The position numbers were made by a program, and so were the translations under genes. The notes beneath the pieces are model-generated. The model saw only the letters and a list, made by a program, of their open reading frames with translations. It ran no database searches and was not told the DNA's origin. DNA of 13,225 nucleotides from Chromatiales bacterium (GTDB lineage: Bacteria > Pseudomonadota > Gammaproteobacteria > Chromatiales > Chromatiaceae): NCBI GenBank assembly GCA_024639625.1, contig JAHEIA010000023.1:1-13225 (forward strand), given 5' to 3'. Below, in pieces: positions 1 to 8,622 of the stretch. The stretch's first letter is position 1. Each line of letters opens with the position of its first letter.

Positions 1-130
1 GATCGGTCCGCGGTTCCGGTGCAGCGCAGTTCCCGCGCGGCGAATCTGCGTCGGAGGCGCGAACCGACGGGACCCCACAAACAACGACCAGGAGGGCTGC
101 CAGGCCGGGGCGAAGGGTGACTTTCCGCAT
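1..130 (-). CDS. N-terminal fragment of an exported protein (signal peptide), cut by the left edge
   Basis: Reading leftward from an ATG at 130-128 gives 43 codons without a stop up to the window edge. The product starts MRKVTLRPGLAALLVVVCGV and goes on PSVRASDADSP. This is a textbook Sec signal peptide: a basic start (R2, K3, R7), a hydrophobic core at about residues 9-20, and an A-X-A-like cleavage site after V-R-A (residue 25). The Cys at 18 sits in VVVCG, which is a poor lipobox, so a soluble periplasmic or secreted product is more likely than a lipoprotein. A second Cys (35) lies in the mature part. No strong ribosome site precedes the ATG; only GAG about 10 bases upstream. The gene lies 123 bp downstream of the DsrE-like gene on the same strand and could be in the same transcript. 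Function cannot be told from this fragment. Confidence 0.55.
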   Translation of the reverse strand, partial: MRKVTLRPGLAALLVVVCGVPSVRASDADSPRGNCAAPEPRTD

Positions 131-183
131 TAACGAAATCTCAACTCGTGGGAAAACCTATTGCTGCACGTTAGTTGCTATCA

Positions 184-239
184 GCCGATTGGGCAACCGG
201 CGTCGTTTTCAATGCCACCGGGCGCAGAAGCCAATCGGC
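184..239. repeat. 9-bp inverted repeat (GCCGATTGG / CCAATCGGC) with a 38-bp loop
   Basis: Arms at 184-192 and 231-239 are exact reverse complements. They lie between the DsrE-like stop codon and the signal-peptide gene. No T-tract follows on the minus strand, so it is not a clear intrinsic terminator. It could be a 3' mRNA structure or chance. Confidence 0.3.
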
Positions 240-253
240 CGCGACCCTGGTTA

Positions 254-598
254 TCAAAACACCAGCACCTGGTCCGCGGCCAGTGTGCGTTCCGCCAACT
301 CGTCCATGGTGCTGCGCCGCGCACCTTCCACTAGTTCTTCGTCGCGCAGCCCACGAGCATCCATGCAGGTCCCACACAGGAGCACCTCGCCGCTGCGCGC
401 GATGGCCCTGAGCATCAGCTCGAGATTGTAGAAACCCTCGGGCACCTTCTGCCCCCGCTTGCCGCAGGTTACCGCGTCGGCCATCAGGAACACCGTAATC
501 TGCGCTTGTTTGCGCGACAGCGTCTTGGCCAGGCGCAGGCCGTTGAAGCTGCGCTCGGTCCCATAGGCGGGGTCGTTGAGGATGAATAGGACATGCAT
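254..598 (-). CDS. DsrE/DsrF-like family sulfur-relay protein
   Basis: This 114-residue protein has the small DsrE/F fold. A beta strand opens it (HVLFILNDPAYGTE, residues 2-15), followed by strand ITVFLMADAV (34-43) and strand EVLLCGTCMDARGL (71-84). The CGTCxDARG stretch is the family's conserved cysteine motif. Cys78 is the likely persulfide-carrying residue, Cys75 is close by, and Cys45 lies in the loop after strand two. Family members bind sulfane sulfur and pass it on; DsrE of the DsrEFH complex is the known example. This protein is a stand-alone relative: no dsrF or dsrH lies next to it, so it should not be named dsrE. The start is the ATG at 598, with GGAG about 9 bases upstream. It lies 56 bp downstream of the sterol-desaturase-like gene on the same strand, so co-transcription is likely. 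Family assignment is firm; the partner and substrate are unknown. Confidence 0.85.
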   Translation of the reverse strand: MHVLFILNDPAYGTERSFNGLRLAKTLSRKQAQITVFLMADAVTCGKRGQKVPEGFYNLELMLRAIARSGEVLLCGTCMDARGLRDEELVEGARRSTMDELAERTLAADQVLVF

Positions 599-630
599 TG
601 GATGTGACTCCGTATTGCGGCCAGGGGTCG

Positions 631-650
631 AGACTGCCGGCCGGCAGTCT
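631..650. repeat. Perfect 20-bp GC-rich palindrome between two co-oriented genes
   Basis: The arm AGACTGCCGG (631-640) is followed directly by its exact reverse complement (641-650). It starts 4 bp after the stop codon of the sterol-desaturase-like gene and lies 32 bp before the DsrE-like start. In the leftward mRNA it would form a strong hairpin. No T-run follows, so an intercistronic processing or stability element, or a protein site, fits better than a terminator. Confidence 0.6.
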
Positions 651-654
651 CCTG

Positions 655-1527
655 TTATTCGTCGGTGGAATCCTCGGGTTTGGCCCAGCGGCGGCGGTTA
701 ATGGCGTAGTCGGTCACCGGCCCGTGAAACGGCAGCATGAGCATTCCGGGCAAGCGCGCTATCTCCTGCGGGTCGTCGTAGCCGTGGATCCCGATGAGCA
801 TGGACTCGTGGCCGAGCCGGGGTTGTTCCCGGTAGGTACCGAACAGGCGGTCCCACCAGGGCAGGTTGAAGCCGAAATTGGAGTTCGCCTCGTCGTCCTC
901 GACCGAGTGGTGCACCCGGTGCATGTCCGGCGTCACGACCAAAAGGCGCAGCACCCGGTCGAACCCAAGCGGAAGCCGCACGTTGCCGTGATTGAACATG
1001 GCGGTGGCGTTGAGCAGCACCTCGAAGATCACCACCGCCACCACGGGCGGGCCCAGCAGTAGAATCGTAGCGAACTTGATGAGCATGGAGAGGATGATCT
1101 CGAGGGGGTGAAAGCGGGCGCCCGTGGTGACGTCGTAATCGGGATCCGCGTGATGCACCCGGTGTAGACGCCACAGCAGGGGCACCGCATGGACCATTAC
1201 ATGCTGCAGCCAGATGACGAAGTCCATGAGCAGAATCGAGACCAGCATCGCCAGCCATAGCGGCGCTTGCGCGTAGTTGAACAATCCCCATCCCTGGCTC
1301 GCCGCGAACGCGGCCATGCCTACTGCGGCGGCGGGGAACAGTAGGCGCAGCAGCACGCTGTTGAGGAACACCAGCCCCAGGTTGTTCAACCAGCGCGGCG
1401 CCTTCGACACGCGTAGCGCGCGCCGGGGGGCCGCCAGTTCCCAGAACGCCATCAAGCCGAGCACCCCGAAGAAGAAGCCGAGGCGGATACCCAGTTCGTG
1501 CGCCATGATCCAGTCGTTGAGACCCAT
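655..1527 (-). CDS. Sterol desaturase / fatty acid hydroxylase family membrane di-iron protein
   Basis: This 290-residue integral membrane protein carries the histidine clusters of the fatty acid hydroxylase superfamily: HxxxH at H109-H113 (HVMVH), HRVHH at 122-126, an isolated FNHGN at H180, and HRVHH at 203-207. These bind a non-heme di-iron centre that oxidises C-H bonds in lipids or sterols using O2. Hydrophobic segments lie at about 15-32, 48-72, 92-110 and 148-176, and the His clusters fall on the cytoplasmic side in the family model. The start is ATG 1527, with GGAG about 10 bases upstream. The length is normal. The substrate cannot be told from sequence; bacterial relatives act on fatty acids, carotenoids or hopanoid-like lipids, or are uncharacterised. 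It is the first gene of a probable operon with the DsrE-like protein and diverges from the ArsR-rhodanese gene across a shared operator region. Confidence 0.9.
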   Translation of the reverse strand: MGLNDWIMAHELGIRLGFFFGVLGLMAFWELAAPRRALRVSKAPRWLNNLGLVFLNSVLLRLLFPAAAVGMAAFAASQGWGLFNYAQAPLWLAMLVSILLMDFVIWLQHVMVHAVPLLWRLHRVHHADPDYDVTTGARFHPLEIILSMLIKFATILLLGPPVVAVVIFEVLLNATAMFNHGNVRLPLGFDRVLRLLVVTPDMHRVHHSVEDDEANSNFGFNLPWWDRLFGTYREQPRLGHESMLIGIHGYDDPQEIARLPGMLMLPFHGPVTDYAINRRRWAKPEDSTDE

Positions 1528-1547
1528 GGGCTGCTATCTCCAGAGGG

Positions 1548-1575
1548 TTGCTTCCGCTGTGCCGAAGACTATAAT
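1548..1575 (+). promoter_or_regulatory. Sigma70-type promoter candidate for the ArsR-rhodanese gene
   Basis: TTGCTT (1548-1553) and a consensus TATAAT (1570-1575) are separated by 16 bp. Transcription would start near 1582, just before the palindrome at 1589-1616. A repressor bound there would block clearance, which fits autoregulation by the ArsR-type product. Confidence 0.6.
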
Positions 1576-1598
1576 CGACAATCCAAGTTATTATTCAA
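1569..1598 (-). promoter_or_regulatory. Divergent promoter candidate for the sterol-desaturase-like operon
   Basis: On the minus strand, TTGAAT (plus-strand 1593-1598) and TTATAG (plus-strand 1569-1574) are separated by 18 bp, about 40 bp upstream of the 1527 start codon. The -35 box lies inside the palindrome, and the -10 box shares bases with the rightward TATAAT. The match is moderate, so this is a candidate only. Confidence 0.4.
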
Positions 1599-1616
1599 TA
1601 GATCTATTGAATAATA
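1589..1616. promoter_or_regulatory. Perfect 28-bp palindrome, probable ArsR-family operator
   Basis: The left arm TATTATTCAATAGA (1589-1602) is followed without a spacer by its exact reverse complement (1603-1616). It is AT-rich within GC-rich DNA. Symmetric AT-rich sites of this size next to an ArsR gene are the usual binding sites of these winged-helix dimers. It lies 20 bp upstream of the regulator's start codon and overlaps the candidate -35 of the divergent gene. Confidence 0.75.
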
Positions 1617-1635
1617 GTGAAACGCCCGGGGAGTC

Positions 1636-2295
1636 ATGTCAAGCATCAATTTCAAGCACGATCTGTTCGCCCAGTTTGCGCGGGTCGCTAAGGCACTGGC
1701 CAACGCAAACCGGTTGCAGCTGCTGGAGTTCCTAGCGCAGGGGGAGCGCAGCGTGGACGCCTTGGCCAAGGTATCCGGGCTCAGCGTGGCCAACACCTCG
1801 CAGCACCTGCAACAGTTGCGTCAGAGTGGGCTGGTGGCAAGCCGCAGGCAAGGCGTCACGATCTTCTATCGTCTGTGTGACGACGATGTGGTCGCGCTGC
1901 TGGGTATGCTGCGCCGGGTGGCGGAGCAGCGCCTGGCGGAGGTCGATCGGCTGGTGACGAGTTACCTAACGGTAAAGGACAGCCTGGAACCGATCGCCGC
2001 CCGGGAGTTGCTGACCCGGGCGCGCGAGGGTCTCGTCACCGTACTCGACGTGCGGCCTGCCGAGGAATACTCCGCAGGCCATCTGCCAGGGGCGGTGAAT
2101 ATCCCCTTGGACGAGTTGGAGCGCCGGTTCGAAGACCTCGACCGAGGACAGGAGGTGGTCGCCTATTGCCGCGGGCCGCACTGTGTGCTCGCATTCGAGG
2201 CCGTGGCGCAATTGCGCGAGCGCGGGCTGCGGGCGCGGCGGTTGGAGAGTGGTTTTCCCGAATGGAAGCAGGCGGGGCTGCCGGTCGAAGGCTAG
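1636..2295 (+). CDS. ArsR-family transcriptional regulator fused to a rhodanese domain
   Basis: A 219-residue two-domain protein. Residues 8-95 form an ArsR/SmtB winged helix: RVAKALANANRLQLLEFLAQ, then the recognition helix region NTSQHLQQLRQSGLV (53-67) and the wing SRRQGVTIFYRL (69-80). Residues 118-217 form a rhodanese domain with LDVRPAEEYSAGHLPGAVNIP (137-157) and the active loop YCRGPHC, where Cys178 is the likely sulfur-accepting residue and Cys183 closes the loop. The ELCVCD-type metal site of SmtB/ArsR sensors is absent at recognition-helix level (NTSQHL instead), so direct metal sensing is unlikely. Sulfur, persulfide or oxidant sensing through the rhodanese domain is an inference. 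The start is ATG 1636; purines GGGGAG lie very close upstream. The product probably binds the palindrome at 1589-1616 and so controls itself and perhaps the divergent operon. Confidence 0.9.
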   Translation: MSSINFKHDLFAQFARVAKALANANRLQLLEFLAQGERSVDALAKVSGLSVANTSQHLQQLRQSGLVASRRQGVTIFYRLCDDDVVALLGMLRRVAEQRLAEVDRLVTSYLTVKDSLEPIAARELLTRAREGLVTVLDVRPAEEYSAGHLPGAVNIPLDELERRFEDLDRGQEVVAYCRGPHCVLAFEAVAQLRERGLRARRLESGFPEWKQAGLPVEG

Positions 2296-2321
2296 CCGCT
2301 GTCGCGACGGTCCAGGGCGCG

Positions 2322-2352
2322 CTGATGGGCGTCAGGTTTTCTTTTCGTTTTC
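2322..2352 (+). terminator. Weak intrinsic terminator after the ArsR-rhodanese gene
   Basis: CTGAT-GGGC-GTCAG (2322-2335, including one G-T pair) forms a short stem, followed by a T-rich tract TTTTCTTTTCGTTTTC from 2337. It begins 27 bp after the stop codon and overlaps the 3' end of the convergent small gene. The stem is short, so its strength is uncertain. Confidence 0.4.
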
Positions 2353-2610
2353 CAGCGCCTTGTCCATGATCTCGCTGTAGAGGTCAATCGCTCGCGTATA
2401 GAGATCCTGCAAATCGGTTCTCTGGTCCGCAAGCTTTTTGATCTCCTGCGAGTCGTGCATAACATGTTCTAGGAACTCGATGTCGGACTCGTCGAGCAGT
2501 CCTCCGGCGTCGACCCTGTCCTTGATCTCGAAGGCCCGCGGCAGGCGGAACTTCTCCATCCGCTCCAAGATTGCAAGTACTACCCCCTCCGTTGCTGCGT
2601 TGTCAGTCAT
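2332..2610 (-). CDS. Small conserved-looking helical protein of unknown function
   Basis: The gene codes for 92 residues starting MTDNAATEGVVLAILERMEK. The start at ATG 2610 is preferred over an upstream in-frame ATG at 2676 because a good ribosome site AGGAAA lies 6 bases upstream of 2610 and the extra 22 residues look untypical. The protein is acidic, almost entirely alpha-helical by composition and has no Cys, membrane segment or signal peptide. Segments such as LDESDIEFLEHVM (39-51) and QDLYTRAIDLYSEIMDKALENE (68-89) suggest a helical bundle. Hypothetical proteins of this length and start are familiar from gammaproteobacteria, but I cannot name a function. It diverges from the pyruvate oxidoreductase gene across a 260-bp spacer and converges on the ArsR-rhodanese gene with 36 bp between stops. 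Confidence 0.75.
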   Translation of the reverse strand: MTDNAATEGVVLAILERMEKFRLPRAFEIKDRVDAGGLLDESDIEFLEHVMHDSQEIKKLADQRTDLQDLYTRAIDLYSEIMDKALENEKKT

Positions 2611-2805
2611 CTCGTGTTTCCTGTGCCGAATTGCGTGGTTTAGGCTGGGTTGCCGGAATAAAGGCAAGAGTAGCACGCCAACGCGCCGCCGATACGGATT
2701 CCGTGGCGCGGGGCGTGTCCGCGGCCCAACCGGTCGGCTCGGTTGCCGCTAGCGCGTCGGCTGGCACTAGGCCGCCCAGCCGTTGTCCCCGCGACCTCCA
2801 GCGCA

Positions 2806-2834
2806 TGGAAAACACGGTTTGAAAGGCCTATCCT
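2806..2834 (+). promoter_or_regulatory. Tentative promoter for the pyruvate:ferredoxin oxidoreductase operon
   Basis: TGGAAA (2806-2811) and TATCCT (2829-2834) are 17 bp apart, about 37 bp before the start codon. Both boxes are only partial matches to the consensus. The rest of the 2611-2870 divergent spacer holds two short dyads (TTGCC/GGCAA at 2650-2667 and CAACCG/CGGTTG at 2727-2745) and no gene. Confidence 0.25.
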
Positions 2835-2870
2835 GGAAGCCATTCGACGCGCGCCCTCGGGGACCGATCC

Positions 2871-6455
<3,585 letters not shown>

Positions 6456-6518
6456 CCTGGGACGGCGTAGCGCCTTCCGCCGCCAAGCACTACCACCGGA
6501 ATCTTTGGGAGAAACCCT

Positions 6519-7529
6519 ATGGATCTTACTACCCAGTATCTCGGCTTCGCGATCAAGAACCCGCTGGTGCCTTCCGCCTCGCCGTTGAGCCGGAGCATCG
6601 ATACCGCCAGAGAACTCGAGGACGCCGGGGCCGCGGCTATCATCATGTGGTCTCTGTTCGAGGAGTCGATCACCGCGGAGTCGGAATCCAGCGCGCGCTT
6701 CCTGGCCGAGCAGGACACCGGTTTCGCCGAGGCGAGCAGTTTCCTGCCGGACCACGCGGATTTTGCCCCGGCTCTCGATCTCTACCTCGAGAACCTGCGC
6801 AAACTGAAAGAGGCGTTGGATATCCCGGTGATCGCGAGCCTCAACGGGATCACCCCCGGGGGTTGGGTGGAGCACGGAAGGGAATTGGAGCAGGCAGGCG
6901 CGGATGCTTTGGAGCTCAATGTCTACTACGTAGCGGCAGACATCGCGCAGAGCGGAAGCGAGGTCGAGGAGCGCTACCTGAGCCTGCTGCAAAGCCTGCG
7001 CGGGCAGATTTCGATCCCGATCAACATGAAGCTTTCCCCGAGTTTCAGTTCGGTCGCCAACATGGCCAAACGGCTCGCGGATGCCGGCGCCAACGGGGTG
7101 GCGCTGTTCAACCGTTTCTACCAGCCTGACATCAACGTCGCCAGCCTGCGTCTGCAGCCGAGCCTGCATCCGTCGACGTCCGCCGAGGCCCTGTTGGCCA
7201 TGCGCTGGATCGCCATACTGTACGGGCGCACGGAGCTATCCCTCGGCGGCACCGGAGGGGTGCACAGCACCGAGGACGCGCTCAAGCTGTTGCTCGCCGG
7301 CGCCGACGTAGTGCACCTGTGCAGTGCCCTGCTCGCCAGGGGGCCGGCCTATCTCGCACGCATCCTGCAGGGCATCGGTGACTGGATGGAGGAGCAGGGC
7401 TTCGAATCGATCGCCGAGTTCCGCGGCCGGGTGAGCGCCCTCGCGGTACCCAATCCGGCCGAGTTCGAGCGTGCCAACTACGTCAACGTTCTCGATGGCT
7501 ACAGCTTTTCGCCGGGGGTCATGATCTGA
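6519..7529 (+). CDS. Dihydroorotate dehydrogenase-like FMN flavoprotein
   Basis: A 336-residue TIM-barrel protein of the dihydroorotate dehydrogenase superfamily. It opens MDLTTQYLGFAIKNPLVPSA, the usual start of this family. FMN contacts are visible: ASLNG (106-110), LELN (131-134), the phosphate-side lysine in INMKLSP (168-174), and the glycine-rich GGTGGVHS (243-250) with GADVVHLCSALLARGP (261-276). After LELN comes VYYVAAD, where true class 1 enzymes have a Cys-containing SCPN segment, so the catalytic base is missing and pyrimidine synthesis is unlikely. It should not be called pyrD. The start is supported by GGGAG 7 bases before the ATG. It follows nifJ by 63 bp with no terminator between, so one operon is likely. 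Such DHOD-like proteins are often annotated beside nifJ; an auxiliary or ferredoxin-linked redox role is inference. Confidence 0.88.
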   Translation: MDLTTQYLGFAIKNPLVPSASPLSRSIDTARELEDAGAAAIIMWSLFEESITAESESSARFLAEQDTGFAEASSFLPDHADFAPALDLYLENLRKLKEALDIPVIASLNGITPGGWVEHGRELEQAGADALELNVYYVAADIAQSGSEVEERYLSLLQSLRGQISIPINMKLSPSFSSVANMAKRLADAGANGVALFNRFYQPDINVASLRLQPSLHPSTSAEALLAMRWIAILYGRTELSLGGTGGVHSTEDALKLLLAGADVVHLCSALLARGPAYLARILQGIGDWMEEQGFESIAEFRGRVSALAVPNPAEFERANYVNVLDGYSFSPGVMI

Positions 7530-7556
7530 GCCGGCGAGGCGAAAGCGGGAGAGGGT

Positions 7557-7584
7557 AAAAAAAACCCGGCGGTTATGCCGGGTT
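7557..7584 (-). terminator. Intrinsic terminator oriented for leftward transcription
   Basis: AACCCGGC (7563-7570), loop GGTTAT and GCCGGGTT (7577-7584) form a perfect 8-bp stem. A run of eight A at 7557-7564 becomes a T-run following the stem on the minus strand, so the canonical terminator faces left. On the plus strand only TT follows the stem. It lies 27 bp after the DHOD-like stop codon, where a rightward terminator would be expected, and may act partly in both directions. Confidence 0.7.
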
Positions 7585-8138
7585 CAAGACCATTTCGTCC
7601 GAGATAGGAGGATTTATTATTTGCGGAGCGCTGTTCCAACCGCGACTTCAATCTAACGCTTTTCCAGCCGCGATGTTGTGTGCTGTTTCACATTCAGCCG
7701 GGTTCGAGCACTTTACGCGAAGTCTCTGTCGCCGCGCCGCCGCCGATGCACACGCTACGCCGTGCTCCGTGTCGCCTGTGCTTCTCGCCTCGATCTGGCT
7801 CGCCCGATTGCCCGTAGCGCCACTTCCGCCCCAACCCTTCGCCTCCCCTCCTGGTGATTTCGACTCAGGTCTGTGATGTTCGGTAGTTCAGGGCGGGAGT
7901 TGACCCTGAGCGGTTCCGTCCCCTGCAACGACGCAGAGGGCCGATCGCTACGCAGGCAAGTGATTGGCGGATCGTGACTAACGCTTGGCGGAATGGGATT
8001 GTAGTGCCGAGGCGAAACTGGGTTGCAATGGAGGTCCCTGATCGACAAAGGGTCCGGCGGATGTGGTTTGACTTGCAGGTGCCGTTCGCTCGGCGCCTCG
8101 CCGCGGATCCTTGTCGTCGCGTTGCAGGATGGCCATCA
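7585..8138. other. About 550 bp without a supported gene
   Basis: Short open frames on both strands here have compositions unlike the neighbouring proteins (rich in Arg, Ser, Pro and Cys, with no recognisable pattern) and no good start signals. Visible structure: a strong Shine-Dalgarno-like AGGAGG at 7606-7611; an inverted repeat TCAGGG/CCCTGA at 7888-7909; and a direct repeat TTGGCGGA at 7964-7971 and 7985-7992, spaced 21 bp. It could hold a small leftward RNA ending at the 7557-7584 terminator, decayed coding sequence, or neither. Confidence 0.5.
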
Positions 8139-8459
8139 ATGGATAGGAAGCTATCTTCTGTCGAACACCTGAACACACAGGTTCGTGAGTTGGCGCCGAT
8201 CGTTGCGGGCTTGCGGCGAGCCCTCGATACCCTGGCGCTGAGTGATGCCGAGCGAGAAACCCTGAGCGCTTTATTGGACCGCTACGGTTCTTTGTACGAG
8301 GAATCGAAAAATGTGTTGCGCAAGATCCAGGGAACGCGGGTGGGACGCCGCGAAGGCGACCGATCGCGCTCGCTGAACCATTCACGTTACGCGCGCCCCT
8401 GGCAGCGGAGCGGACGGAGCAAGGCGTGGCCTCCGGCGCAGCGCGGCCCGACTTCTTGA
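8139..8459 (+). CDS. Doubtful small hypothetical protein with helical N-terminal half
   Basis: From the ATG at 8139 the frame codes for 106 residues. Residues 1-66 look like a real helical, possibly coiled-coil segment: SSVEHLNTQVRELAPIVAGL, then LSDAERETLSALLDRYGSLY with Leu/Ala spacing of heptad type. Residues 67-106 are Arg, Ser and Pro rich and look like read-through of non-coding DNA, so the gene may be degraded or frameshifted near its end. AGGA lies 9 bases upstream. The same frame is open leftward to 7974, but that part does not look like protein. I do not recognise the family. It is 163 bp upstream of the AsmA-family gene on the same strand. Confidence 0.35.
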   Translation: MDRKLSSVEHLNTQVRELAPIVAGLRRALDTLALSDAERETLSALLDRYGSLYEESKNVLRKIQGTRVGRREGDRSRSLNHSRYARPWQRSGRSKAWPPAQRGPTS

Positions 8460-8475
8460 TTGTCGCCGGCCAATT

Positions 8476-8491
8476 ACGCTCACTTGAGCGT
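8476..8491. promoter_or_regulatory. 16-bp dyad ACGCTCA-CT-TGAGCGT, possible operator
   Basis: Perfect 7-bp arms lie around a 2-bp centre, about 130 bp upstream of the AsmA-family start codon and just after the end of the doubtful small gene. The short centre favours a protein-binding dyad over an RNA hairpin. There is no T-tract after it. No regulator can be named. Confidence 0.35.
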
Positions 8492-8622
8492 CCTGTGGGC
8501 CCTTCGGCTCGCCCGCGTATGGAGTTAAGGACGGGCCTTGCTACCCAGGGTGATGGGAATACCGGCGGACTGCGGATACCCTATGCTAAGGGTCTAGGGA
8601 GATGGTTCTGCAGAGGTGTGAT

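Noticed and set aside
254..598. Naming the small sulfur protein dsrE of the dissimilatory sulfite reductase cluster
   Set aside because: No dsrF, dsrH, dsrC or dsrAB is in view. Only the family-level motif is supported.
1636..2295. Metal-sensing arsR, cadC or smtB
   Set aside because: The ELCVCD-type metal-binding motif is missing and no metal-resistance gene is nearby.
2611..2676. Upstream ATG at 2676 for the small helical protein
   Set aside because: The added 22 residues look unlike the rest and a good ribosome site lies before the ATG at 2610.
6519..7529. Annotation as pyrD, dihydroorotate dehydrogenase of pyrimidine synthesis
   Set aside because: The active-site Cys segment is replaced by VYYVAAD, and the gene sits in an operon with nifJ.
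7690..7715. GGTTCGAGC resembling a tRNA T-loop
   Set aside because: No acceptor, D or anticodon stems can be folded around it.
7673..7876. Possible 67-residue protein on the plus strand
   Set aside because: Cys, Pro and Ser rich composition, no ribosome site and no recognisable pattern.
8602..8622. Upstream ATG at 8602 as the start of the AsmA-family gene
   Set aside because: Its purine stretch directly abuts the ATG, whereas ATG 8623 has AGAGGT at 5 bases and gives a cleaner basic N-terminus before the membrane anchor.
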